In this document: in pieces, positions 34,642-42,290 of the stretch | How the letters are laid out: every line of letters starts with the position of its first letter | How positions within the stretch are numbered: the stretch's first letter is position 1 | NCBI RefSeq assembly: GCF_000832985.1 | Contig: NZ_CP009920.1 | Span: forward strand, 4,086,501 to 4,150,500 | DNA length: 64,000 nucleotides | Reading direction: 5' to 3' | Origin: Priestia megaterium NBRC 15308 = ATCC 14581 | GTDB lineage: Bacteria > Bacillota > Bacilli > Bacillales > Bacillaceae_H | Position numbers and translations under genes: made by a program | The notes under the pieces: generated by a model | Databases searched by the model: none | The model's input: only the letters and a program-made list of their open reading frames with translations | What the model was told of the DNA's origin: nothing

Positions 34642-35493
34642 CTATCTTGTTTTCTCAATGGGATTGTCACGATAGCTAATCCAATCGCTCCAGCTGCCGG
34701 CATATAATTTTACATTTGGAAAACCTGCTGATTTTAAAGCTAAAACGTTCGGGCAAGCAGATACACCCGATCCGCAGTATACAATGATTTCAGCATGAGA
34801 ATCAATAGCTGAAAACATTTCCTTCCACTCTTTATCTGTTTTCCACAAACCTTCTGAAGTTAACACATCTTGCCAGAAAGAATGAATGGCGCCTGGGATA
34901 TGTCCTGCCACAAAATCAATGGGTTCTTCTAAGCCGAGATATCTCCTTTTTTCACGAGAGTCGATCAGAATAACATTAGGGTTATGAAGATTCTCTTTTA
35001 CGTATTCAACTCCTGCAAGTCCCCAATCTTGTTGAACGAAAGGTACAAACGTTTGAGGAGAAGCTTCTGGTACGTTCTTCGTTGTTTCATATCCCGATTG
35101 CTTCCAGTTATTAAAACCTCCATTTAAAATTTTTACGTCTTCAATTCCTATATATCGCAGTAGCCACCATGCTCTTGAAGCCATCATTCCGTTTTGTTCA
35201 TCATAAACGACGACTTTTGAATCAGCATTAATTCCTAAGCTGCCGAGCTTTTGAGCTAGCTTTTGAACGTCAGGCAGCGGGTGTCTGCCTCCGAGAGAAG
35301 CAGCTGCAGAAGACAAATCTTTTTCTAAATCCAAATAATGAGCATCCGGGAGGTGCTCATTTTGATAAGCGCTTGCACCTGCCTCAGAATTCCCAAGGGT
35401 AAATCGGCAGTCAAGCAACACAATGGAGTGTTGGGGTTGCTGTAATGCAGTATGTAAGTCAACTGGTGAAATAATAGTATTCATAACATTCAC
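34642..35493 (-). CDS. Two-domain sulfurtransferase (rhodanese)
   Basis: 283 residues with two rhodanese domains. The N-terminal one is inactive (VVVYDEQNGMMASRAWW has no Cys at the loop). The C-terminal one has the catalytic loop VYCGSGVSACPN (Cys about residue 241). The interdomain linker and GGRHPLPD fit thiosulfate or 3-mercaptopyruvate sulfurtransferases. A CGSGV(T/S)A loop is typical of the mercaptopyruvate branch, but specificity is not certain. AAGGA lies before the ATG at 35493. Confidence 0.88.
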   Translation of the reverse strand: MNVMNTIISPVDLHTALQQPQHSIVLLDCRFTLGNSEAGASAYQNEHLPDAHYLDLEKDLSSAAASLGGRHPLPDVQKLAQKLGSLGINADSKVVVYDEQNGMMASRAWWLLRYIGIEDVKILNGGFNNWKQSGYETTKNVPEASPQTFVPFVQQDWGLAGVEYVKENLHNPNVILIDSREKRRYLGLEEPIDFVAGHIPGAIHSFWQDVLTSEGLWKTDKEWKEMFSAIDSHAEIIVYCGSGVSACPNVLALKSAGFPNVKLYAGSWSDWISYRDNPIEKTR

Positions 35494-35729
35494 ATCCTTT
35501 TACCAAAATTCTAGTTGAAATAACTAAAAATGAAAAGCGTTATATGTAAATTACGGCAAAGCTATTTTGTTTTCCTTCAATTATTCCCCGTAGAATAATT
35601 AACCATTTTAACGCTTATCTGGTGCAGAGCGAAATGCTCCTGTGCTACAGTTATAATAAGAGTTACATAGTGTAAGTCAAACGCTCAGCGTAATGTTATA
35701 CCTACTATTGATGAGAAGGAGAGAGAAAG

Positions 35730-36479
35730 ATGCAAACAAATGAAAAGAAAGAATTTAAACTGATCGCACTAGATATGGATGGAACGCTGCTGAACAATCA
35801 GCAAGAAATTTCTAAAGAAAATCGTGAGGCCATTGCTAAAGCCCAAGAACAAGGTGTTCATGTGGTGCTCAGCACGGGGCGCTCCCTTTTAACATGCCGT
35901 GAATATGCGCAGTCTCTTCAGCTATCTTCTTACCTGATTACAGTGAACGGAAGTGAAATTTGGGATGAATCTGGAGAGCTTGTAGAACGAAAGTTAATTG
36001 ATGCTTCTTCCATCGAGAAGATGTGGAATTTAACGCAAGAGCATAAGCTTAACTTTTGGGCGGTGACTACGGATAAAGTATGGAGAGACGAATTTCCAGA
36101 AGATATTGCCTCACAGGAATGGCTGAAGTTTGGCTACGATATTCCAGATGATGCTTTACGAGAAGAAGTGCTGAAACAAATAGCAGGCATTTCAGATTTT
36201 GAAATTAGCAACTCTAGTTTAACGAATCTAGAAATTAATGCACTTGGTATTAATAAAGCAAAAGGGATCATGACTGTATGTGAACGTTTGGGCATTACAA
36301 TGGATGAAGTCATTGCTATGGGAGACAGCTTAAATGATATGGCTATGATTGAAGCGGCAGGGTGTGGAATCGCTATGGGAAATGCTCAGGAAGCTGTAAA
36401 AGAAGCAGCGGACTGGGTGACAGATACAAATGTCAATAACGGAGTAGCGAAGGCTATCAGCCACTGGGTGCTGAAATAA
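35730..36479 (+). CDS. Cof-type HAD phosphatase
   Basis: 249 residues. HAD motif I is ALDMDGTLLN (nucleophile Asp about residue 15), motif II is STGR, motif III Lys lies in INKAKGIM and motif IV is GDSLNDMAMI. A C2-type cap lies between motifs II and III. It belongs to the Cof/YkrA-like group that hydrolyses sugar phosphates or pyridoxal/FMN-type phosphates. The real substrate is not evident. Well-placed GGAGAG ribosome site. No partner genes. Confidence 0.87.
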   Translation: MQTNEKKEFKLIALDMDGTLLNNQQEISKENREAIAKAQEQGVHVVLSTGRSLLTCREYAQSLQLSSYLITVNGSEIWDESGELVERKLIDASSIEKMWNLTQEHKLNFWAVTTDKVWRDEFPEDIASQEWLKFGYDIPDDALREEVLKQIAGISDFEISNSSLTNLEINALGINKAKGIMTVCERLGITMDEVIAMGDSLNDMAMIEAAGCGIAMGNAQEAVKEAADWVTDTNVNNGVAKAISHWVLK

Positions 36480-36601
36480 CAGCAGCTCTCCATGTTGCAC
36501 AACTCAACTGCTTCCCGCATAAACTGATACTGGATGCTTCCCTTAGAGTTCGTCTTATACGTCTATATAAGGAGAAGCCATCTAGTTAAGGAGTGGGGAG
36601 T

Positions 36602-37297
36602 ATGAGTGATTTATCATTAGACAAGCTGTTACAAAAAGCAGAAAATAAGTTGCAAGATGTACATGAAATAGTGCAAGAAAAAGCGTACGAGCTCATTGGG
36701 CAATCATATAAAGAAAGCATATTTGTTAGTATCACTGAAGGATTTAGATCGATAGAGCATCAGCACAAACTATATTCACAAGGCCGAACAACACCAGGAA
36801 GTATTGTGACTAATGCCAAAGGCGGGTATTCTTATCATAACTATGGACTAGCTTTTGACATTGCGCTGCTTGATAACGACGGAAGAGTTGACTGGACCAT
36901 TGATCGAAGATGGAACAAAGCGGGAGAGATAGGAAAAAGGATTGGGTTGGAATGGGGAGGAGATTGGACAAGCTTAAAAGATTACCCTCATTTTCAATAT
37001 ACATTCGGTTTATCTTTGTCGGAGCTTCGAAGTGGAAAAGGACCTAAAAAACAGGCGCCAAAGGCTTCAAGCATGTTAATTAAATACGGAGATCGAGGAA
37101 ATCACGTACAGTTAATTCAGCGTATGCTTATTCACTTAGGTTATTCTCTTTTTGGAGGCGCAGACGGTATATTCGGGTCTTCTACTTTCAAAGCGGTAAA
37201 AGCTTTTCAACAAGCACTTTATCTGCAGGTAGATGGAATAGTTGGACCGAAGACACTCGAAAAACTCTACAATAATTTTAATAAAACTATGTTCTAA
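36602..37297 (+). CDS. M15 L-alanyl-D-glutamate peptidase with PG-binding domain
   Basis: 231 residues. The peptidase_M15C domain (residues about 30-150) shows EGFRSIEHQHKLYSQGR, the zinc ligands in YSYHNYGLAFDIAL (His, Asp) and PHFQY. A C-terminal PG_binding_1 domain (IKYGDRGNHVQLIQRML, ADGIFGSSTFKAVKAFQ) binds the wall. There is no signal peptide, as in phage-type endolysins and CwlK-like enzymes. It cleaves the L-Ala-D-Glu bond in peptidoglycan stem peptides. GTG 36593 abuts the ribosome site, so ATG 36602 is preferred. A 19-base repeat at its 3' end recurs at 39957. Confidence 0.87.
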   Translation: MSDLSLDKLLQKAENKLQDVHEIVQEKAYELIGQSYKESIFVSITEGFRSIEHQHKLYSQGRTTPGSIVTNAKGGYSYHNYGLAFDIALLDNDGRVDWTIDRRWNKAGEIGKRIGLEWGGDWTSLKDYPHFQYTFGLSLSELRSGKGPKKQAPKASSMLIKYGDRGNHVQLIQRMLIHLGYSLFGGADGIFGSSTFKAVKAFQQALYLQVDGIVGPKTLEKLYNNFNKTMF

Positions 37298-37299
37298 AT
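37281..37299 (+). repeat. 19-bp direct repeat, left copy
   Basis: ATAAAACTATGTTCTAAAT spans the last codons and stop of the M15 peptidase gene and is identical to 39957-39975. Location at a gene's 3' end resembles attachment-site duplications, but no integrase is present. Confidence 0.6.
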
Positions 37300-37320
37300 A
37301 ACCATAAAAAAACGATAACG

Positions 37321-37371
37321 AGAAAAGGAAGAAAGGAGATGGATGGAAATCGTCTCCTTTCTTCCTTTTCT
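37321..37371 (+). terminator. Terminator after the M15 peptidase gene
   Basis: AGAAAAGGAAGAAAGGAGA (37321-37339) pairs perfectly over 19 bp with its complement at 37353-37371, with a 13-base loop. Confidence 0.8.
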
Positions 37372-37420
37372 GTAGTTATAGTAGAAAAACTGAAATTTAT
37401 AAAGAAATAAAAAGGATTTT

Positions 37421-37585
37421 CTAAGCGTAAGAAACGTTCACGTGATCTAACTGGATAACATTGCTCAACAACACGATATCTTTATATATTTCACTTTTTA
37501 CAGAGGCGTTTGAACAGTTTTGATAGTCTTTCAACAAGCGGCCAAGTTCTTTAATAAATAACAACGTCTCTTGTTCATTAATCAT
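37421..37585 (-). CDS. 54-aa cytoplasmic small protein
   Basis: A 55-codon minus-strand ORF with CAAGGAG 9-10 bases before the ATG. It is mostly helical (MINEQETLLFIKELGRLLKD), with one cysteine and no membrane segment. The build recalls short Bacillus regulatory or Spo0E-like peptides, but the Spo0E signature SQELD is absent, so I leave it unnamed. Confidence 0.6.
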   Translation of the reverse strand: MINEQETLLFIKELGRLLKDYQNCSNASVKSEIYKDIVLLSNVIQLDHVNVSYA

Positions 37586-38010
37586 AGTCAAAACTCCTTG
37601 TTTAGAAATGAATCCAGGTCATTATATAGGAATTCTATCATATCTATACGCACCTGTTGACAAAAAAAGTTCGTCAATTTTTTTGTGAGAAGAAGAAATT
37701 TAGGGATATGTGGAATGGGTTCGACTCTCTCATTTTATCTATATGCAGCTTGTCTAAAAATATGAGAGTAGTTATAGTAATATTTACTCCTAATCATGCA
37801 ACTTAAAACCTATTTTAGAGGTTATCCGTAAATTCCCTCTATTGTAGAGCGATGGAACAAAAAAAGAATGCCTCTTTTTGTATCTTTAGTACGATAACGT
37901 TTTGAAGAAATAAGGCATATTTTTGAGTATTAAGATGGATTTGAATTAGATCTTTTGACACGCTCTTTTTGTAGGAGAGGCATATTTACTTTCTATCAAG
38001 GGAAATCGTA
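37586..38010. other. Gap of ~425 bases without a recognisable gene
   Basis: AT-rich sequence with stop codons in all frames at short spacing. It holds the promoter of the small minus-strand gene (near TTGTCA...TGATAG on the minus strand) and a short direct repeat AGGCATATTT (37913 and 37976). Nothing else stands out. Confidence 0.5.
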
Positions 38011-38051
38011 AAGCTCCAAAGCGTTTCTAAATCAGAAACGCTTTGGAGCTT
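38011..38051. terminator. Palindromic terminator of the deacetylase gene
   Basis: AAGCTCCAAAGCGTTTCT (38011-38028) and its exact complement (38034-38051) form an 18-bp stem with a 5-base loop, reaching into the stop codon of the minus-strand deacetylase gene. Confidence 0.8.
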
Positions 38052-38787
38052 AATTTTTTGGATAAGGGATGTGCAAAAGTTCTGGGACGGTCACAAAATG
38101 ATATCCTTCTTGCTTAAGCCTAGGAATGATGGTATCGAGCGACTTTGCGGTGTTAGAAAGGTCCATGGTCCAATGGCCGCCGTCGTGCATCAAAACAATT
38201 GTTCCGGCGTGCATGTTCTTAAATACATTATTGGTGATTTCCGCTTCTGGAATTTGCTTCCAGTCTAATGAATCAGAAGACCAGTTAATCGCATAGACAT
38301 TTTCATTTGGCAGCTCGTTGATCATTTCTTGCGTTAAATTTCCATATGGAGGACGAAACAGCTGTGTTTCAAAACCGGTAATGTTTTTAATAATAGCCTG
38401 AGTTTTGGCAATTTCCCAGTGAAACTTTTCAGTAGATTCCTTTAGTAAATTGGGGTGCCAATAGGTATGAATCCCAACAGCATGACCTTCAGCTACCATT
38501 CTTTTCACCAGCTCAGGGTGTTCGTGAGCTTTTGCCCCAATAAGAAAAAAGGTTGCTTTAATACCATGCTTTTTCAACTGATCCAATACATGTGGAGTGA
38601 AGCGTGGATCCGGTCCATCATCAAATGTTAGGGCGGTTTGCTTTAGTTGGTTATTACCTTGATAAAGCAAACGGTCACGCACAGCTACATTTTTTACTTG
38701 TTCCGCTTTACATAGTGCAGGAAGGGCTCCATTGAATAAAAAGCACAGTGTAAAAAGCAGTATGCTAATTCTTCGTATCATGTACAT
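38050..38787 (-). CDS. Secreted polysaccharide deacetylase (PdaA/CE4 type)
   Basis: 245 residues with a signal peptide (RRISILLFTLCFLFNGALPA). The NodB/CE4 domain has motif 1 TFDDGPD (catalytic base and metal Asp), motif 2 HTYWHPN (H-x3-H metal ligands), motif 3 RPPYGN, motif 4 DWKQIP and motif 5 IVLMHDGG. It removes acetyl groups from peptidoglycan or chitin-like sugars outside the cell. AAAGGAG lies 5 bases before ATG 38787, which is preferred over the open frame to 38808. Confidence 0.9.
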   Translation of the reverse strand: MYMIRRISILLFTLCFLFNGALPALCKAEQVKNVAVRDRLLYQGNNQLKQTALTFDDGPDPRFTPHVLDQLKKHGIKATFFLIGAKAHEHPELVKRMVAEGHAVGIHTYWHPNLLKESTEKFHWEIAKTQAIIKNITGFETQLFRPPYGNLTQEMINELPNENVYAINWSSDSLDWKQIPEAEITNNVFKNMHAGTIVLMHDGGHWTMDLSNTAKSLDTIIPRLKQEGYHFVTVPELLHIPYPKN

Positions 38788-38941
38788 GCACGCTCCTTTC
38801 GAGGGCAAAGTATAACGTTATGATACCCGATTAAAAATTTTGTATGAAGCTGAATTTCCCTTTTGTGTCAAAGCGTATGATATGCATGAAACAGCGTACT
38901 ATAATAAACAGTTACTATTAGGTGAAGAAAGGAAAAAGCAG

Positions 38942-39352
38942 ATGAAAAAAATAATGATTGCCGTAGCATTGATTTTTTCGCTAAGTTTATCTCCCTTAGC
39001 TGAATATATTTCCTATCATGATGACTATAACGTAAGTGCAAGGTCGTACCGTTCGGGGAAGCGGTCCTTTAATAGACAGCCAAGCATTAGACAAAATGAG
39101 CCGAGGTCTAATTTTTCAAACCGCAGAAATGGAACTGTAAATCGAGGATTTACCCGTTCAAAACGAGGAGGATTCGCCCGTGGACTGCTTTATGGCGGCC
39201 TGGCAGGGATGTTATTTGGGGGTTTGCTTGGTCATATGGGTGCACTGGGCGGGATTTTTGGGTTGTTAATTAACATTTTAGCTATTGTGCTTATAATTAA
39301 TTTAATTCTGCGTTTATTCCGCCCTTCTCGTCGCGACAATAATTGGAGGTAG
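38942..39352 (+). CDS. Small membrane protein with Gly-rich segment (Tim44-like N-part)
   Basis: 136 residues. An N-terminal signal or anchor (MKKIMIAVALIFSLSLSPLA) is followed by an Arg/Ser/Asn-rich region with RSYRSGKRSFNRQPS. Next comes a Gly-rich hydrophobic part with two helices (GGLAGMLFGGLLGHMGALGG and LLINILAIVLIINLIL) and a basic tail. Arg-Ser-rich plus Gly-rich helices match the N-terminal region of bacterial Tim44-domain membrane proteins, whose soluble C-domain is missing here. Function unknown. The frame is open to 38840, but GAAAGGA favours ATG 38942. Confidence 0.7.
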   Translation: MKKIMIAVALIFSLSLSPLAEYISYHDDYNVSARSYRSGKRSFNRQPSIRQNEPRSNFSNRRNGTVNRGFTRSKRGGFARGLLYGGLAGMLFGGLLGHMGALGGIFGLLINILAIVLIINLILRLFRPSRRDNNWR

Positions 39353-39436
39353 ACCGTAATTGCTGTCATAAACTAACAAGAAAGCTCCATATAAATAAGA
39401 AAACGCTTTCTATAGTTAATCGAAAGGATGAAACGT

Positions 39437-39625
39437 ATGTCAGCAAACAGACAGCGCAGCAAATACCTGGCGTTTTGCACAGAATGCGGTCTCCCAAACA
39501 GGTTAACATTGTTTCTTCTAAGACAGTACGTTGCGACAGACGAATATAGCGGATTTTATTGTGGGAATTGCGGAATTCGAAACGAATTTCCAGATTCGGT
39601 CATTGAATACATTAAAGAACTTTAA
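39437..39625 (+). CDS. 62-aa zinc-ribbon protein
   Basis: A short protein with two CxxC knuckles (FCTEC about residue 15 and YCGNC about residue 44), suggesting a zinc ribbon. The AAAGG ribosome site lies 9 bases before ATG 39437. An upstream in-frame ATG at 39428 overlaps it. Unknown function. The R6 repeat begins right after its stop. Confidence 0.65.
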   Translation: MSANRQRSKYLAFCTECGLPNRLTLFLLRQYVATDEYSGFYCGNCGIRNEFPDSVIEYIKEL

Positions 39626-39627
39626 AA

Positions 39628-39943
39628 AAAGCTGGGACAAGAAAATCCGAACGTGTTTGATTCTCCATCAAGAATCAAACGCGTTCGGATTTTTTTATTG
39701 GTAGGGTGAACGTAGGCTGTATGTAGGTGCTTCTAGCTGTTGATTGGAGGGTAAGGTAAAGACTTCTGCGGGAAAAGCGGAAGAGGTGAGACCCTGAAGG
39801 AGCATAAGCGGCGAGGAGGCTCATCGCCCGCCCGCGGAAAGCGACGTCTTGCACCGAAATCAACAGGGGTGAAACAAGCGATCCATATTAGACCATTTAT
39901 CTCGTTTGTTTATTTGTAGATCGATTTCGTTATGTCTTAATCT
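39628..39943 (+). repeat. Dispersed 3'-end repeat, copy R6 (longest, full GC-rich core)
   Basis: Starts AAAGCTGGGACAAG after the zinc-ribbon gene. Hairpin 39644-39692 (AATCCGAACG-T-GTTTGATTCT with its complement) is followed by seven T. The GC-rich core at 39739-39864 is bounded by GTTGATT and AATCAAC and contains the pairing arms AAGACTTCTGCGGG and CCCGCGGAAAGCGACGTCTT. The copy ends TCGTTATGTCTTAATCTC. It appears to be the complete form. The other copies look like deletion derivatives. Cores of this type are, from memory, widely scattered in Bacillaceae genomes. Confidence 0.85.
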
Positions 39944-39956
39944 CTTTATTTATTTG

Positions 39957-39975
39957 ATAAAACTATGTTCTAAAT
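39957..39975 (+). repeat. 19-bp direct repeat, right copy
   Basis: ATAAAACTATGTTCTAAAT, identical to the 3' end of the M15 peptidase gene 2.7 kb upstream. The bases between this and the next gene (39976-40163) hold no gene that I can support. Confidence 0.6.
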
Positions 39976-40163
39976 GCAAAATAAAAAGAAAAACATAGCT
40001 GTGCACAAAGATGACTAAATAAGTTTCTTTGTTAAGGATAATCAATAAATTCCTCCCTTCAGGCTTGCTGATTAGGAGCAGTGCACAACGATCTATAAGA
40101 AGAATAGATATAATGAATAACTGTAAGACCTAGCTAACATTTTTGATTGCAGAAAATCGGTTG

Positions 40164-40192
40164 AACCATACTTTAGAAGGAAGCATATACTA
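40164..40192 (+). promoter_or_regulatory. Sigma-K-type promoter of the GerPA-like cluster
   Basis: AACC (40164-40167), 16 bases, then CATATACTA (40184-40192), a full match to the remembered sigma-K consensus mACm-N16-CATANNNTA. It lies 34 bases before the first gene of the cluster. Confidence 0.65.
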
Positions 40193-40225
40193 CATTAAAA
40201 TTTTAGAAAACGGAGGAATTGACTA

Positions 40226-40468
40226 ATGCCTGTTTCCGTCATTTTCAACCAAATAAATGTGGTAAGTATGGTTTCCAATTCAGTAATTGCTTCGGGTCAA
40301 AATAGCCAGCCAGATTGGAATTCCCAAGGTAAATTTAACTTAGGAAACGGATTCTCTGTAAATTCAGCTATATTGGGCAGTACGAATATCATTAATGATC
40401 AAGATGTTTGCGACACTCCAATTACTCAGCCGGAAAATATTAATCCTCAGCCAGTTTCTCAATTCTAG
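40226..40468 (+). CDS. GerPA/GerPF-like small spore protein (copy A)
   Basis: 80 residues. The core FNQINVVSMVSNSVIASGQN, then W, then GNGFSVN and INDQDVCDTP aligns with its neighbours: NVxxxxxxSGxFxGxNxQxxW, GFGxIxGxxN and a DxD end. This pattern resembles the GerPA/GerPF family, whose members help germinants cross the spore coat. CGGAGG lies 9 bases before the ATG, and a sigma-K-type promoter is placed upstream, so expression late in the mother cell is expected. Confidence 0.68.
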   Translation: MPVSVIFNQINVVSMVSNSVIASGQNSQPDWNSQGKFNLGNGFSVNSAILGSTNIINDQDVCDTPITQPENINPQPVSQF

Positions 40469-40498
40469 GGAAAAAGAAGATGAAAGAAGTTGAAAAAG

Positions 40499-40732
40499 TT
40501 GATTATAAAATTTACTAATCTTAATGTTACGTATATTTCTACTAATTCTGGTATTTTCACGGGGGAAAATACTCAATCAGATTGGCAAGTAAATTGGAAA
40601 AGTAATACGGGGTTTGGTGAAATAATCGGCTATAATAACTTTGCCTCTCAAATTGTAAATATCATTAACGATAATGACGTCGTTGATTCCTATTTTTCTG
40701 AAAATATAGATGGATCGGCGAAAATATATTAG
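40499..40732 (+). CDS. GerPA-like small spore protein (copy B)
   Basis: About 77 residues with the best form of the shared core: NVTYISTNSGIFTGENTQSD, W, then GFGEIIGYNNF and IINDNDVVDSYF. It lies 30 bases after copy A on the same transcript. The start is uncertain: TTG 40490 or TTG 40499 are in frame. GAAAGAAG (40482-40489) suits 40499. Probably a spore-coat or germination protein. A strong terminator follows. Confidence 0.65.
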   Translation: MIIKFTNLNVTYISTNSGIFTGENTQSDWQVNWKSNTGFGEIIGYNNFASQIVNIINDNDVVDSYFSENIDGSAKIY

Positions 40733-40742
40733 TAAGAGATTT

Positions 40743-40770
40743 AAACCATCTTTTATACAGATGGTTTTTT
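40743..40770 (+). terminator. Intrinsic terminator after copies A and B
   Basis: AAACCATCT and AGATGGTTT pair around TTTATAC, followed by TTT. Confidence 0.83.
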
Positions 40771-40909
40771 GCTAGCTTATTTTAGGGTGTAATCGTAGCT
40801 ATTAACATAGACTAAAAGGTAATGACAGGAATACTTTTATCGTAAACGGAGTAAGTATCATAGAAAAGACGTAAAAGCTCACATGATTAAAGAGACGTTC
40901 AATTTGAGG

Positions 40910-40938
40910 CAAACAGATAAGAATGTAAACATAAGATA
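40910..40938 (+). promoter_or_regulatory. Sigma-K-like promoter of copy C
   Basis: CATAAGATA (40930-40938) fits the -10 pattern CATANNNTA. CAAA 16 bases upstream matches the -35 except for one base. Confidence 0.45.
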
Positions 40939-40999
40939 ATGTATTTTCAGTTTTATATTGAATCAGACGAAGCAAACTTCTATCTGTGAGGGGTTGTCT

Positions 41000-41197
41000 A
41001 TGACTAATATTCACTATCAATCGATTAAAGTAAATAAAATCCAAAACAGTTCAGGCCTATTTTACGGCGTTAATATTCAATATAAATGGAATCATAAAAG
41101 TCAAATTTCTGACGGTTTCGGAAAAATAGTTGGTGATTCTAATAAAATTTTAAATAATACCACCGTGACGAAAATTTCTAAAAAGAATGATGACTAA
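41000..41197 (+). CDS. GerPA-like small spore protein (copy C)
   Basis: 65 residues: KVNKIQNSSGLFYGVNIQYK, W, then SDGFGKIVGDSNKILNN. It is the shortest member and lacks the DxxD tail, ending KISKKNDD. GAGGGG lies 6 bases before the ATG. The frame is open to 40958. It is convergent with copy D, with only 10 bases between the stops and no obvious terminator. Confidence 0.62.
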   Translation: MTNIHYQSIKVNKIQNSSGLFYGVNIQYKWNHKSQISDGFGKIVGDSNKILNNTTVTKISKKNDD

Positions 41198-41207
41198 AAG
41201 CGTAGAG

Positions 41208-41453
41208 TCAAGCTTCCTTTTCAGCCTGCTCAAAAGAATCATTTACATCATCTTCACCAAGAACAAGGTGTGTGTTATAGGATAGTTGGTTATCATCTCC
41301 GGAAATTGTGCCGAAACCTGAATTACTGCTGATGATCGTAGTTTCCCAATTTTGCTGAACATTTTTCCCTATAAAAACTCCTGCATTGTTTTTAACCGCA
41401 TTTACGGTGAGATCATCAAAAACGATCTGAGGAGAACGAAGATGTATTTTCAT
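41208..41453 (-). CDS. GerPA-like small spore protein (copy D, minus strand)
   Basis: 81 residues: FDDLTVNAVKNNAGVFIGKN, then QQNW, NSGFGTISGDDNQLSYN and GEDDVNDSFE. The frame is open to 41492, but GGGAGG just before ATG 41453 (MKIHLRSP) marks the start. On the minus strand CACC-N16-CATATAATA lies upstream, a full sigma-K match. It is divergent from the coiled-coil gene (copy E). Confidence 0.65.
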   Translation of the reverse strand: MKIHLRSPQIVFDDLTVNAVKNNAGVFIGKNVQQNWETTIISSNSGFGTISGDDNQLSYNTHLVLGEDDVNDSFEQAEKEA

Positions 41454-41474
41454 AATTCCTCCCGATACATATGA

Positions 41475-41503
41475 GACATTAATAGAAGTCATCTAATACA
41501 CTA
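41475..41503 (+). promoter_or_regulatory. Sigma-K-like promoter of copy E
   Basis: GACA (41475-41478), 16 bases, AATACACTA (41495-41503): one mismatch in each element of the sigma-K consensus. It overlaps the divergent promoter of copy D. Confidence 0.4.
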
Positions 41504-41530
41504 TTATATGTTGTAGATGGGCTAAAGGTG
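41502..41530 (-). promoter_or_regulatory. Sigma-K-type promoter of copy D
   Basis: On the minus strand CACC (41527-41530), 16 bases, then CATATAATA (41502-41510), agreeing with mACm-N16-CATANNNTA at every defined base. Confidence 0.62.
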
Positions 41531-41556
41531 TTAAATCAAATAAGGGGTCAAACTCT

Positions 41557-42273
41557 ATGGATGAAAAGGTGCTGAATATACTCCAAAACATTGAAAAAAG
41601 GCTTACAGATTTAGAAAAAAACATGAATGAACTTTCAAAAAAAACGGTTCATTCTTTTCATTTAGATATAGAGAACGTTCAAACACTAAACTTGGACGAA
41701 CTGTCTTATTATTTAGAGCATATTGATGTAAAGGAACTTAGTGGAACGTTGAATATTGGCAATACTTTTCCTTCGCAAACGAATCAATATCAAGTGCCGG
41801 GAAAGAAAGGTAAAAAAACAACAAATGAATCTGATGTCAATCGAAAATCGGGTAGTCAGAATAATAAAGAAAAGGGTCCTTCTGAAATATCAGTTAAAAT
41901 TAATGAAAGAAGTGTCCCTTATACGCTAATCCATACGGAAGAAATGAGGGAGTCTGATCAAGCTCTAGAGTCAACTTTTAGCATAGGTGACATCCACATT
42001 GGCACAATTGAAGATGCTTCAGCTGTGAATTTTGGCAATAACTTTCCGACAAACTTCAGAAGTCATAAAAAAGTGAGTCAAGGATTTGGCAATATTTTAG
42101 GCAATCAAAATGACATTCATGACATCTTATCCTCTTTGGAAGAAAAAGATATATCAGAAGTGTACAATGAAAATCAAGACGGTAAGCCGCCTGAGTGGCT
42201 GGACACAATGATAGAAGAACAAAAGAAGGAAATGGGTGAAACCGGCCTAAATGGAGATGAAAAGGGAGAGTGA
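41557..42273 (+). CDS. Coiled-coil protein with GerPA-like core (copy E, GerPC-like build)
   Basis: 238 residues. Residues 1-32 form a coiled coil (MDEKVLNILQNIEKRLTDLE) like that at the start of GerPC. Around residues 65-75, SGTLNIGNTFPSQ is a degenerate form of the motif. A polar Lys/Asn/Ser linker follows. The C-terminal part (about residues 140-210) has IGTIEDASAVNFGNNFPTN, then SQGFGNILGNQNDIHD, which aligns with copies A-D. It is therefore a larger member that could act as the hub for the small proteins in the spore coat. AGGGG lies 10 bases before the ATG. Confidence 0.62.
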   Translation: MDEKVLNILQNIEKRLTDLEKNMNELSKKTVHSFHLDIENVQTLNLDELSYYLEHIDVKELSGTLNIGNTFPSQTNQYQVPGKKGKKTTNESDVNRKSGSQNNKEKGPSEISVKINERSVPYTLIHTEEMRESDQALESTFSIGDIHIGTIEDASAVNFGNNFPTNFRSHKKVSQGFGNILGNQNDIHDILSSLEEKDISEVYNENQDGKPPEWLDTMIEEQKKEMGETGLNGDEKGE

Positions 42274-42290
42274 ATAGGAGGGTAAAAACT

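Noticed and set aside
37586-38010. Possible small genes in the gap before the deacetylase gene
   Set aside because: No start codon with a ribosome site opens more than a few codons on either strand.
39675-39863. 62-codon minus-strand ORF inside the R6 repeat
   Set aside because: It lies wholly within a non-coding repeat that is deleted in other copies.
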